Positions 30,691-42,461 of a stretch of DNA of 64,000 bases are shown here, in pieces; the stretch's first letter is position 1, and every line of letters starts with the position of its first letter. The DNA is from Brugia malayi (Eukaryota; Nematoda; Chromadorea; Rhabditida; Onchocercidae). The notes beneath the pieces are model-generated. The model had not been told where the DNA came from. It made no database searches and saw only the letters and a program-made list of their open reading frames with translations. The translations under genes and the position numbers were made by a program. Location: assembly GCF_000002995.4 (NCBI RefSeq), contig NW_025062285.1, forward strand, positions 434,001-498,000, given 5' to 3'.

Positions 30691-33600
30691 TTAATGTAAA
30701 GATCCATCCAGTAATTTGAAATCATCTTGCTTTAAAGCAAATGGCTGCCTCAATTAACTCTGGAAAATATAAATATGTTTCAGAGACACTCCTGATTCTC
30801 TCAACAATCTGAAATTAGCAAAATTTATTTTTATCACAACCTGGAAAAGAGCAGTGACAGCATCTCATTAATATCTGAATCCATCAACATAACACCAGTG
30901 TTGTCAACATAACATAACAACAATCTTGTATATGGCTTACATAGAAAATCCCTTCCACAATAGTACTATACCGTTTAATAAATTTTACTCATTAAAATGT
31001 GCTTACTTTGTTGCAAGACTAATGAAAGGATCAGGCCCACAAATTAATATTCGATAACCGGTTTTTTTCACATCTTCATCAATATATTTTGAAAGTATTT
31101 GCTTCGAAATAATGCCTAAAAATAACTTACAGATAAATTAAATTCTGTTCAGTTTCTCCAAGACTCCAATTTAATCCAATTTTTTAGTACTTTAGAAATT
31201 CTCTATAAAGTAGATGTTAGTTTCTCAAATGCAATAAAACCTTTTTCGCCATCCCATTTCTCGTCAGCTTCACTTAAACAATGTTTTATCTCTAGCAAAG
31301 GATGACTCAGTGGCATTTCACACTTCGTAAAATAGTCGTCTGATACAATATCCATCTCCTTTCTGTTGAAGAGAATTATAGTTGCCCTAAAAAATGACAT
31401 CTTAAGAATGAACAGGAACCAAAATAATTAAATCAATTAATCAAAGAAAGATTTTTTGAGAAAACTTCACAAATATTTCATATATAAATAATAAGGAGAC
31501 TTAAAAACATCCGAAAAAGATGTCAGCCTAATTTCTTTAAATGAAACAGAGCAAGTCATACTTTTTATTATTTTTCAAACGTTTAACCATAAATCGAATC
31601 ATGGGTGTTAAACCCGTTCCAGCTGCGAGCATTAACACGATACCAGGGTAATCGGGCAACACATTAAAACATCCTAACGCATCGCTAATTTCGATCAAAT
31701 CCCCTTAAAAACAAATGAATCCCGAAAGTTAACTGCAACGAATTACTTGATGGATAATAAATTCCCTTTGAAAAGCTTTATTTATAGTATAACACGCACA
31801 ACAACTACAGGCAGAAACGATTCATTAAAAAGTCTGAATTTAAACTGCTCGCACTGAAATATTCGAATACACAAAAAGTCAAACGAGATTTATAACTAAC
31901 CACATTTTTTGCTGCGCAATTTTGAAGTGAAAACACCATTTTTATAAAATTTTATCATAAATGAGATGAACTGCCCATCTTCCGACACAAGAACCGGAGT
32001 ATATGGACGTTCGATCAAACTTCCTACAGTAGAAACACATTAAATCTTCTCCCAAATCAACTTCAAATTCCTTTAAAATTCAAATCCATACAATACCTAT
32101 TCTAATTTAATTAAATCTTAAATATCCACTTGTTTTAAGCTTGTTTCAATTTTTGCATCGAATTCCTGAAGTCACCTAGATATGATATTTATTCCAAGTT
32201 TTCTCATATAAACTTCGTTCAGTCTTTAAGCTCAATGTAAAACCTAATATGAAAAGGATTAAATTTATGACGTTAGCAGTTGCTGAATAAGATTTCACCA
32301 TTAACGCAGATCCGCAGCAGAACGTGATGCCCGATAGGTATCATTAAACGACAGTGAGAAGCCATTTGCAAAACAACTGAAGTAGTATCGTGTGTTATAT
32401 CATACATCTCAAATATCACACAACTTCGATACTTCAATACTAAAATTTGAGGATTTATAAAATGATATAATGCAGCATCTGCTTCAACCCGAAATAAATG
32501 GCAATGTTTGTATTTCTAATACAAGAATTATATATATAGCAAGCAATGCTTATGGAGAATTATTTAAATTTTAAAAAGTATTAGTAAAAAAGATAAAACA
32601 TCCTTTCGTCTTACGAAAAGAAAAAGACGATACCTGGTTTATAATGATACGATCCCGAAGTCCACTGACGACTGATATTCTCATCAATCATTTTATATGA
32701 CAAAAATATTGCTTTGTCATTAATACCAACACGAAAAGGTTCAGTAAAAAAAGCTGTTGATATGTTTGCTGCAATTAAACAGAAAACAATAAGACGAGGG
32801 AATTTCTGCACTTCCATGTATAGAACACTCATCAGCAAAATGTGCTTTTACTTTTCAAAACATTTCTAGGAAGAAATATATGTGCTAAACAATGTTTAAC
32901 ATGAACTGCAAATAAAAAGTCGAAAATAAAGATAAAAAAATAAATAAATAAAAAAGATAAAAAGACGTTCAAGGATATGCCAATACTAAATGTGTGATTA
33001 TGTGGACCAGTTCTCAAACTTACAATTCAGAATTGCGATAGATCGTACATTTGGAGTAGCAACCATAAAATTAATACACTCAACAAAATAAAATCATAAA
33101 TTTACAAATAACTTCAGCCCTTCCATTGTTAAAGGTGGATAAAATGTCCAACTACTGCTCTGACCTTCGCCGATAAAAAGACTCATATACTATCAAGAAA
33201 GCCGCAAAAGTAAATAAAAAAGATAAAGCGTTAATATAAGAAAAATTATTTCAGAAGTACCTAGTATAACTTCATATGTCAAATGATGTTTGATGGATAG
33301 TAAAACGTGAAGAATTACTTACAGCAAAAAGAAAAAAAAAAAAACAAAGAGTGAAAGATGAGCAGCGAAGGTAAGAAGTAAAAAGCAGGAATATAGAGAG
33401 CAAAGCAAGCAGAACAATGATACAGAACTTACTCCATTGTAATGCCTCTGTTTTACCGGAAGAAAAATGCAATAAGAGTCTCAGCACATTCTCCGTAAAT
33501 TCCAAGGATACATTTTCATCTTTCAGCTGATCCCATTTCGGACAACTTACTGATAACTGACCGTCAGAATTAACTTCTGCTCTGGAAATAATACTTTCAG

Positions 33601-34928
33601 AAAAATAGAAAATCACAAAGTTAGAGGAAAACTAGGACATTTTTTTATACAGCATGCTATAAATGTTATAAGAGAATAGAAAAAAAAAGAAAACTGCAAA
33701 AAGATTGAACTACGTTTCCGAAAGAAATACTGCTAATTGCTAGCAAATAGTAAGTAATAATGAAGACATATTTGTTTACATATAGCACATCAATTACCTG
33801 CAGTATGTAGAATATAAAACATGATTTAGATTTTTTTTAACGTATTTACAAATAACAAAGAACCAAACTATTTTACTGATTCGTGAAAAACGAACGTTAA
33901 GCGACCTTTGCTAAAATACCATACCTTACCCTAGCTGTTTCAAAATTGACGATGTCTGAATTTGTTTCTTCAGTAAAATTCGTTGTTTTCGGCTCGGGTA
34001 CTAAAAATTAATTTTCAAATTTCTTATTTAAATCAAATCTTAAGCAATTTATATCCTTCAGATTGCCGTAAACTGGCAATATATTTGTATGAATTTTCAG
34101 TAAGCCACAAAATCCCTTGTTCTCATCATAAAAAATTTTAAAGATGTAAAAAAAAAGGAATCATAATGAAATACATTTATATCTATCGCCGTTGAAAGTA
34201 CCAACAAAGCAAGTTTTCAACATTGTGTCATAATTAACCCAAGCATGCATCTTGTTGAAAAGATCTGTACCATCCGTACCAGCAACACGCATTAGCTCCT
34301 CAACACCACCTGGATGAAATGCCAAATAATCTGTCACATCGTACACCTGATATCAACACCAAAGTTAAAACTTTAGAATGGGTAAATTTCTAACTCAATA
34401 ACAATGCTTTCCAACTGCACAAATTTCAAACCCAAAAATGAAATTTCAGGTCAAACAGCAAATCCATTCTAACGACCTAAAAAGATTTCCTACTTTGACT
34501 TACCTTTTCACCGAGTAAAATCCAGCAGTCGCCAACACTTGCATGTTTACTGAGCTCAACATGATCGACATCTCGTTTTATCTTTGCCGCGATACTTCTG
34601 GATGATGTCAACTTGATCCAATCCATTAAGCTTCGACCACTTGCAAGAGCAACTTTCAAACGCCTAGTCTCAGAAACTTTACCCTAAACAAATAAGACTG
34701 GAAAAGAAAATAATTGAAAATCACTTAAATTTTCAACTTTCATATTTATCAATGGTATTCTAAATTAAACATAAAGAGGCTGTGAAACTAAGCATTCCAC
34801 AGAAAGAAAAAAAAAAAAAAAAAAAACGAATGGAAAAGCTAAGAACGAATTCGTAAGTCACTAGGAAATATTTAAAACTAAAAAACAATATATATTTCCA
34901 CCTGAGAAGTTTGTGGAACAGATAACAT
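30691..34928 (-). CDS. CYB5R4: Ncb5or / cytochrome b5 reductase 4
   Basis: Minus-strand exons: 34902-34928, 34504-34683, 34175-34346, 33925-34000, 33433-33581, 33106-33164, 33024-33078 (doubtful), 32634-32768, 32299-32439, 31901-32023, 31562-31703, 31241-31386, 31007-31115, 30691-30748. Total about 523 aa, against 521 in human. The N-terminal GRSLMDWIKLT motif precedes a cytochrome b5 domain with HPGG (His80) and HAWVNY (His103) as haem ligands. A weakly conserved CS domain ends SSSWTFYPPL. The reductase part has RPYTPV (FAD), AAGTGLTPM (NAD(P)H) and ICGPDPF. The enzyme is a soluble NAD(P)H-haem reductase linked to ER lipid desaturation and redox balance. MLSVPQ matches the human start MLNVPS, although the frame is open to an acceptor at 35010. 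Weak points are the 33024-33164 joint (27-nt gap with in-frame TGA), some weak donors, and the last-exon acceptor. Confidence 0.9.
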
Positions 34929-36243
34929 TAGTGATTCGTTCTTTTCGTTGATAACGTTTACTGCGTTTACTGCATTTCGTGAATAAATTACAGTATCGAA
35001 TAATTTCTTCTGTAAAATAACTTTCTACGTACTATAAAACAGCAAATTCTTCGAGGTAATTAACTTATTCTATGAGATGATATTAAGATTCAAATCTTCC
35101 ATAACGATGCATGCAGTGCATGCCATTTCTCTATTTCTTATCTATTTGTTTAGCTAGAAGCCATCTCACATGCTTTCTCGTAACAAAATTCCCTAAATTA
35201 GCTATGTTAGACTCAACCGATTCCCATGTATTCTCACCTGATATCCACAGTTACTATTATTGTTTACAAGCGCACCTGTTTGTTGTATGTGATTTTCCGT
35301 TCAGTGAAACAACTGCTCTTAGTCCTTCAAAATTTCACAAGAAAGTAATATCGACCTCTTCACATTCCCACCTAAAGTCTCACTTACCCAAGATATGCAT
35401 GCGAAGCAACACTGCATTACGTATCCGAACTGCGCATTTCTGTCATCAGCGGCACGGCAATGAGACGGACGGAAGGACGGTCCTGCAGGCCGCCTTCTGC
35501 AATCGCATTACGCAGCTTAATTCTTCCTCCAACAAACTGTCGTTCTCGTGACCTCCTCAAGTGTTTCTCGTCTGCTCCTCCTTCGTTGCACTCTTCGTCT
35601 TCTCAACTTCTGTCACTGTCACCGATTAATAAGTATTTTTGCACCCAGCAGTTCTCTCTGTCGAACGCACGAAGTGTCCCCACTCTCACCTTGTACTCTG
35701 TCGTCTATTCCGCTCCCAGTTAGTTAGTGTTCTCTGTCGCAAACGCAGACATTTAGGGGGAAGACCGAGAGTTCGCAGTAGTTGGCACTGGGGTAGAGTT
35801 TGCTGGGTTCTTCCGCAGCACTTTAGCCGTTACTGTGGACAGCGGAGACTGCACATCAGATGAATGGTCGGTGATTGGTAGTATGGTTATGAGGTAGGGA
35901 TATCAGAAGAGCTGTGAAGAGGAGTGAGTGACAGGTGACTGATAAGTTCTGAGCACGCGGAAGCGCCGTTTGTGTTTCCCTTGTTCGTAGGTGTGATTAG
36001 GTCAGGAAAGTTATCAGTGGCCTGAAGTCTGTTAGTGTTAAGCTGCTTCACTATAAGTTCTTTCCGGATTTCAGATGAACTTACATTGTTCGTTTGGTCG
36101 TGACAGAAAGCTCTGATAGCTGGCATGCTACGACATATGTATATTACGACTGCTTCTCGATTGTTAGAGACAAAGTTTAAATCTCAAATTGGATTTCAGT
36201 CTTTTTTCTTCTTTAACTTCTGAGGGTTTATCCCTTCTATCTT
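34929..36243. promoter_or_regulatory. Divergent promoter region of Ncb5or and MBD2/3
   Basis: About 1.3 kb separates two head-to-head start codons. The middle part, about 35380-36060, is richer in GC and CpG than its surroundings, as expected for a shared promoter. Acceptors at 35010 (minus) and 36199 (plus, GGATTTCAG) define leader or UTR exons. Several open frames of 70-146 codons cross it, but none resembles a protein I know. Confidence 0.5.
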
Positions 36244-39200
36244 ATGGGTCGTACAAAAGGTTCCGAAGCAGGCAATTTGTCGGTGACAAAGCGTGGCATG
36301 AAAAATGGCAAAGATCGTGGAGTTGCTGTAATTGCAAAAAGTGGCTTTGATGGACCGTTGAATGCTCCATGGCGTAAAACGGTATCTATCTTCAAGCAAC
36401 CTGTTACGTTGGTGCATACGACAAGTCGTGAAACGAAGAATCCAACTAATGAACAGTTACGACGTGTTTGTGCATCCAGTAACCTGAAAAATAAGGTTGA
36501 TAAGCCACGACAGGTTAGTGCGAGCTGGTTAATATGATGTTAACCTCGGTTTCTCTGATTTTGTCTTATTTGGTTGATTGTTGTTTACTTCCAGTAACTT
36601 GATTACCATTTGTTAATTTTTATGTTCCGTGAAATCTTATTCGGTTGATAGTTGAAGCCAACCAGTTTTTATTTATTACATGAGTAGTGGGCTTTATGAC
36701 ATATTTCATACAGAAATATCTTTTTTTAGTTGTATTGGGCTAAATCTCTGGAAAATCTGTGTGCAATGGTACCAGTTTGTAATGCTGACCGTATAACGAT
36801 TGATGACAATGAGCATATTTCTCATAAATTGGATTTAGCGGGTAAAATGGAGCCGGCTTTAGGAATTATTGGTACTGATGGCTCGGCAGCATCGTTATGC
36901 TCTGCGCTGCATGGATTTGGCGCATCAGTTATTACTGGACAAACTGCTACTAAAAAGCAACTCGAATCAAGTCCGTCATTCAGTACAAATGTTGATCAGC
37001 CATTTATTCAAGTAGGTTCTTTTGTTCGTTAAGAATCAAAAAATCGAAGATTTGATGTAGCTTGTGCTCTATGAATGGAAATGATGAGCACTTTATCAAT
37101 TCTAAGTAAGTTTTAATTTCTTTTTCACGATAGAAATGGAACATGGTAATTTAAAATCAGATATTTATTTGACCATTATAAGTAATATTTTAGTTCTCGA
37201 ACAGTTGGTTTTCAAACATGTTTGGACTTTTATTTCCATTCCCATACTTAAGTTTTAACTACCTACAGTAAGGCAGTATTGGCGGGTCATATCAAAGGTA
37301 AATTGAAATGCGGTAGCTTCAGAATGATTACGTGTATTAATGTATGCAGAATTGTCTGAAATGGTATTGTTAGAACTAGTTTTTGGAGATTCTTAGCTAC
37401 TTAAAAATTAGTTGTGTAGTGGGGAAGGCTGTAAGTGAACTGTATTAGATGTTTTGAATTCAAGAAAAAGGACAAATGGTATGCAAATCTGGTATTAAAC
37501 ATTTTGATGTATGGTTTGACGATTTAAATTGTATGGTTTTAAACGAATAGTTAGAATATGTTTTAAAAGCTTTTATTTGAACGCTGAATAAGTTTCACAA
37601 TCGAAGATGGCACATTTTAAAGGAGCAACTTCGTTTTTATTTAGGCCATGTCAGTCAGTGAACAAGACATCCAGCAGCAAGAGCGACGTGTCTTGGATAT
37701 GCGTAAAAGATTGCAGGAAGCCCGTAAGCATTTTCACATGTAATATTTTATTTGCTTTCAATTTAAGCAGACGTGTTTCTGAAAAATTCCGTTGAATGTT
37801 TAATTTGTTTTAGCATTTTGAATTACTGTTGTTCCTTTTTTTTTTTTTTTTTTTTTTTTATTAGCCAAAACTTATGTTCGAAATTACCAGTACCATACTT
37901 TAATGCATTTTATTTAAATTGAAAGTTTCATCTGGCTTATTACCTGAAATAGATTACTTGTCCAAAGTCAAATTGTAAATCTAATATCTATGTTTTTATA
38001 TTAACAACAAAATATTCGGCAAAGTAATTCCCATTTTCGGTTCTAAGCTGTATAAATGATAGTGAAGTAACATGACATCCATAACTTTATTTCGAATATC
38101 ATTCTTCTTTTCTTTGAATGTTCGGATTTCCGTAAAGTTGTTGCTGTTGTTAATGTTTAGGTTTTTTTTTCTCGTAAGTTGAGAATTATTTCTTCATATT
38201 CCAAGTACTTTCTTTTTAAAACATTTCTTAATAATACTGTCTTATGATCCAGTAAACCAGAGATTTCTTGGTTGAAGTAGCTGTTGTAATGGCTATTGCT
38301 CTTTCATCAATTCATAAGCCTAAAGTTATTTTAATTGCGGGCAGATGGGGTGGAATTATTTACTGGAATTCAAATCTTTTGATCAAAATTAATTCTCAAA
38401 TATATATTTTGATTACTGGATTGTAATAGTTATTTTTTAATTTCGAACTATTTACAACTTTTGTATTTTTTTGAGGCTGTACATGATGCACAGGCCAGTT
38501 TTTCTACCATTAAAATTTATAATAGTGTAAGCAAAACTGTGAACTGCTTGAATTTTCATAGATTGGAAAACCATCACATTATTTTTTGGTGGTACATTGA
38601 TTTTTTTCTTTTTTTTTTGTAAGATTTGCACGAAAAGTTTTTCATGCCTTCCATTATATTTGATTACATTTTGATTATTGCTGGAATTAATTTTATTATA
38701 TTTGATTACATTTTGATTATTGCTGGAATTAATTTTATTAACACTTGTTTGGAGAACTTTCGGTTTGTATTCTTTATCCTGTAAGTTTTGATCGGTAATT
38801 TGATCGAACTAAATAGGTAAACATGAACCTCATAAAAACTAACCTTATAAAAAGAAAAAAATCGGTATACGTGGTCATATTTTCAGTGAGTTCAGATTGA
38901 ATGATCCATTCATCATCATCATCATCATCATCATGCAAAGAATTAAGCGAATAATAGTTCATACGGACTTTTCGCCGAATAGATGGACCTATTCTTTTCC
39001 ACGTATTTTTGAAAAGTGATTAGTTCAGTCAAGAAATAGTATGACTGACTGTTGTGCTATACGTTTTTTCCATGAAATGGCTTAATGATGTGTCAGTATT
39101 GATTCGATTAGTCATGCAGTTTTTGTGTCGAGTGACTAACTGAGCAGTGTTATGCAAATTGTTAATCAAAATGGAAGTTCAAGATTGCACATTTAGTAAT

Positions 39201-40336
39201 TTTATAGCGAAGCATCAGTGAATACATATAATCTCGACCAGAACCAGAATAGTTCCTATAAAATTTTTCGTAGTTGTATTTTTTCTCACATCTCAACCCC
39301 AGTGAGTGATTGTGTAGCCTATTAAATGCTTACTGTGATAGTTAACAGCACCTCAGAATGGATGAAGTTGAAATGTAATTGCTGTGAACAATTTTAGCCC
39401 GTTATTATTATTTTTATGAAATGCAATTTTTAACCGTCCATTGTTTTTTGTCTTAAATTTTTTCATCTTGAATTTTGTTTTGACTAGCTTATCTTCAATG
39501 TTATTTGATGAAAAAGGAAATGAAAGAATAACTCATGAAGGAACGTTTTCTTGTGTAACAAATTCAGAAATAATTTGACTTAATTTTTTTTTTTTTTAAA
39601 TGAAGTAGATTGGGCGTCAAGTGTTTCTTTTAAGCTAAAGAAGCTACAAGAACTGAAGGAGTCACTTTCTGATCAAGGACAATACAATGTAGAAATCCTG
39701 ACATTTGCGGGATCGTTTCAGGTCAGGAAGAATTAGTGATTTTAGTGAATTAGTGGTTTTTGTTTACGGGTTCAGTGCTGTTCCACATAATCTTTTAAAT
39801 TCTGAATTTCAGCCATTCTAACAAAGTCGTTCCCAGGACAAGGTAAAAATTGCGCGATCGTATTTTATCTGTACCTTTACTTTTTTTCTCTATCATATGG
39901 TACTTTCCAACAAAAGGAATATAAACCCACATGAACCATAAGTGCAAATGAGCCGTCAACCCACAAATTACTATGCAAAATACGACTTTGTACAAAAATT
40001 TTAGTTCTGAATAAAAGAACAACTGGACATTTGTGAAAAGACACTAAAACAACGAAATACAAACCGGAAGGTGAACTGATCTATTATTTTCAGTTTTCGT
40101 GGTATTTTAAGTGTTAGAAATAAGGATACGTTAAAAAAGTAAACAGGGAAAAAAAAAGAAAATTGGAAATATTACAAATGTTAAAATTTTAGCACAAATT
40201 CCCAAACACTAAAACACAATAAACCAACAAAACAGACAATAAAATCCAATTTGTTTCTCTTTTGTAGATTTTTGAAGAACGGATCAAGTTTTTGGGGGCA
40301 GGATGTAAAATTGAAACTTCTGCGATTGATCAGTAA
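36244..40336 (+). CDS. mbd-2: MBD2/3 homologue lacking the methyl-CpG-binding domain
   Basis: Five plus-strand exons, 36244-36513, 36730-37011, 37645-37723, 39606-39721 (or from 39609) and 40268-40336, give 271 aa. The region after the MBD of vertebrate MBD2/MBD3 is clearly present: SIFKQPVT (residues 48-55), PRQLYWAKSLENL (88-100), a SLCSALHG...ITGQ segment, then the coiled coil SEQDIQQQERRVLDMRKRL that in vertebrates binds p66/GATAD2 in the NuRD deacetylase complex. The protein begins where the MBD would end, and an in-frame TAA at 36214-36216 lies upstream of the ATG, so this exon cannot extend into one. A nuclear NuRD scaffold without direct methyl-CpG binding is inferred. An AATAAA at 40451-40456 suits 3' end formation. 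It is tail to tail with ANP32. Confidence 0.9.
38653..38736. repeat. Exact 42-bp tandem duplication in MBD2/3 intron
   Basis: Units 38653-38694 and 38695-38736 are identical, in the intron between exons 3 and 4. The perfect identity suggests a recent duplication. Confidence 0.9.
38911..38934. repeat. (CAT)8 microsatellite
   Basis: Eight CAT units in the long third intron of the MBD2/3 gene. On the complementary strand it encodes a short Asp run, which is not a gene. Confidence 0.9.
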
Positions 40337-40851
40337 ACTTCAACTCGGACAGAATGCAAAAGTACGACACTGCGGGAGTAATTATAATATTGAATTGTAG
40401 TCGTCATCGTGATCATATATCAAATAGTGAGGTACTCATTGTAATCGATAAATAAAGTCAGTATTAATAAAATTGAAATAGACGGATTTAACAAAAAATA
40501 TAAGAGTAGAATAAATGAACGTAAAGTTTAAGATCATTTTTGAATAACAATGCAAGGAATATAATTTGAAAAGAATGGCATTTACAACAGCAAACAAATA
40601 AACAGATAATGAGATTGCATTCCTGATGGCACAATGTAGCAATTTTCTATTTTCCCGTAATTTAATTTATTGATCTTCTACTGGGAAGAAAACGAATGTC
40701 TTCTACTGGGAAGAAAACTATAAATATCCGAAACACTCCAGAAATCTGCTCGGGAAGAACCTATTCTTTAAATATTAAAATTTTCTTTTTTTCCACGGAT
40801 TTTCGCATAATGAAAAGTGTTACGTGGCCATTTGTAGGGAACAGTATAATT
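40337..40851. other. Convergent 3' region of MBD2/3 and ANP32
   Basis: About 0.5 kb between two stop codons on opposite strands. It has AATAAA on the plus strand at 40451-40456 for MBD2/3 and TTTATT at 40676-40681 (AATAAA on the minus strand) for ANP32. The two 3' UTRs need not overlap if these signals are used. Confidence 0.6.
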
Positions 40852-42461
40852 CTACGCTTCTCGTTTTGTACCTTCATTTTCATCATCATTGTCCTCTTCG
40901 TGTTTCCGTTTCACACCCCGTAGACTTCCCGCTTCATCCGTTTCTTCCTCATCTCCTGGAGCGAAGTCTTCTGTTTCATCTTCATCCTAAAAATAAATTC
41001 CAGTGATCAAAAAATTCATAATCATCCCATTTAACCTAAATGAGCATAAGTGTGGGACATATCAATTCTCAACATGAAAACAAAAAACATTTTTTTTACA
41101 CTTTACCATAAACAGAAGTTCTATTGATACGTGTGCAGAAAATAAAACATTAGACACCTGCATCACAGTAGAACTCTGCAGATAATCCAAACCAACATCA
41201 GAGTCTTCTTCGTCGTCATTGCCTTCATCATCGTTATCGGTATCGTCCAGTCCATCACCAACACCATCATCATCATCTTCGTCATCGCCGCCTTCCTGCA
41301 GGATTTCACTGTCCGATTCTGCTTCCTCATCATTGATATCATATCCATCGAGATATTTCAGGTTAGGTAATATCTATAAGAACAAAATTTGCTCGCTTAA
41401 AACAAATTTCCCTATTACTCTAACCAACTGCATATTCTGCTAGAAATCTTTGAGTGAAGACGCTTCTCTCAAATAAAAATCAAGAATGATGAAAAGTTAC
41501 TCTGCAATTTAACAAGGACGCGCTTCATCACTTAACTGCTTAATGTGGATAAAAAGCAACCGCATAATTCACTGACTGCAACTATTTCAAAAAATCACAT
41601 GGGTAATGCGATTTTGAGCGGCAATCCTTATTAGATAAAACTCAATCTCAGCAAGCCAAAAATAATATTCATAACTCGATTTTACCATTTATTTCAAACA
41701 TTTAGCGATCTCCAAAACCAGCTGATATGTTCAACTATTTCCTTTTGGAAAATAAGATCACAGAACTACTTTTTGCGCTTTGTGAAAAGTTATTCGTTGT
41801 TTGCTTTGTTTTCAACATTTGCCCACCAGATAGCATTTCCTTTGTGATTACTGCAAAGTCGACTATGTAGCAAACACCAAGAAAAACAACCAACCTCGAA
41901 GACATTTTTCCTGTAATCATCAGATGTGGCTAATTCACAGCCAAATAGATCCAGTGACCTCAATTCCTCAAGTTTTTTCAGCGGTTCCAAAACTTTCAGT
42001 GTGCTGATTTTATTACCAGCCAAATTGAGGTATTCTATGTGCGGACAGCATAGCAACTGATCCAGATTACCAGAAATCCGATTTTCCGATAAATCCAATC
42101 GTTGAAGAGAGGGTAGTGGTGGTAAACCCTAATAAGGAAGAAAAGTTTAAAATATATCAGTGCTACAGCAGTTCAAAATATGATACGGCAACATATTTTA
42201 ATTACCAGAAAAAAAACAAATTGAAAATAGTCAAGAATTACTGCAGAAACTTTGCAATTTTTTTAACGAATTTCCATAAAAGCTTTTTTTTTTTTCTACC
42301 TTCAGTGAAGTTAATCCAACATTGATCATTGACAATGTTTCTAAACTCTTGAAATCCTCCGTAAGACCACTAACAGCAGTTGCCCGACAATTGTCAAGAT
42401 TCAGTTCGGTTACTTCAGATGGATCCCGACCTCGTAATTCCAATTCTATGCGCTTATCCAT
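40852..42461 (-). CDS. ANP32: ANP32 acidic leucine-rich nuclear phosphoprotein
   Basis: Four minus-strand exons, 42300-42461, 41895-42128, 41158-41373 and 40852-40986, all join in phase 0 to give 248 aa, close to the 249 of human ANP32A. Residues 1 to about 145 are leucine-rich repeats ([38 protein letters not shown]), capped by the family motif [11 protein letters not shown]. The rest is an Asp/Glu-rich acidic tail with a KRKHEED nuclear signal at about residues 230-236. ANP32 proteins are histone chaperones and phosphatase/acetyltransferase regulators in the nucleus. The ATG lies directly at a CATATTTCAG acceptor, suggesting spliced-leader addition or a 5' UTR intron. Confidence 0.96.

Noticed and set aside
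35111..35863. Open frames of 74-146 codons in the divergent promoter region
   Set aside because: They overlap one another in different frames, have no known domain and lie in a GC-richer promoter-like patch. They are more likely UTR or promoter sequence.
39795..40062. Minus-strand open frames within the last MBD2/3 intron
   Set aside because: No splice partners or similarity. They are AT-rich hydrophobic chance frames.
41219..41443. Plus-strand Ser/Pro-rich open frame
   Set aside because: It is the antisense shadow of the Asp/Glu-rich tail of ANP32.
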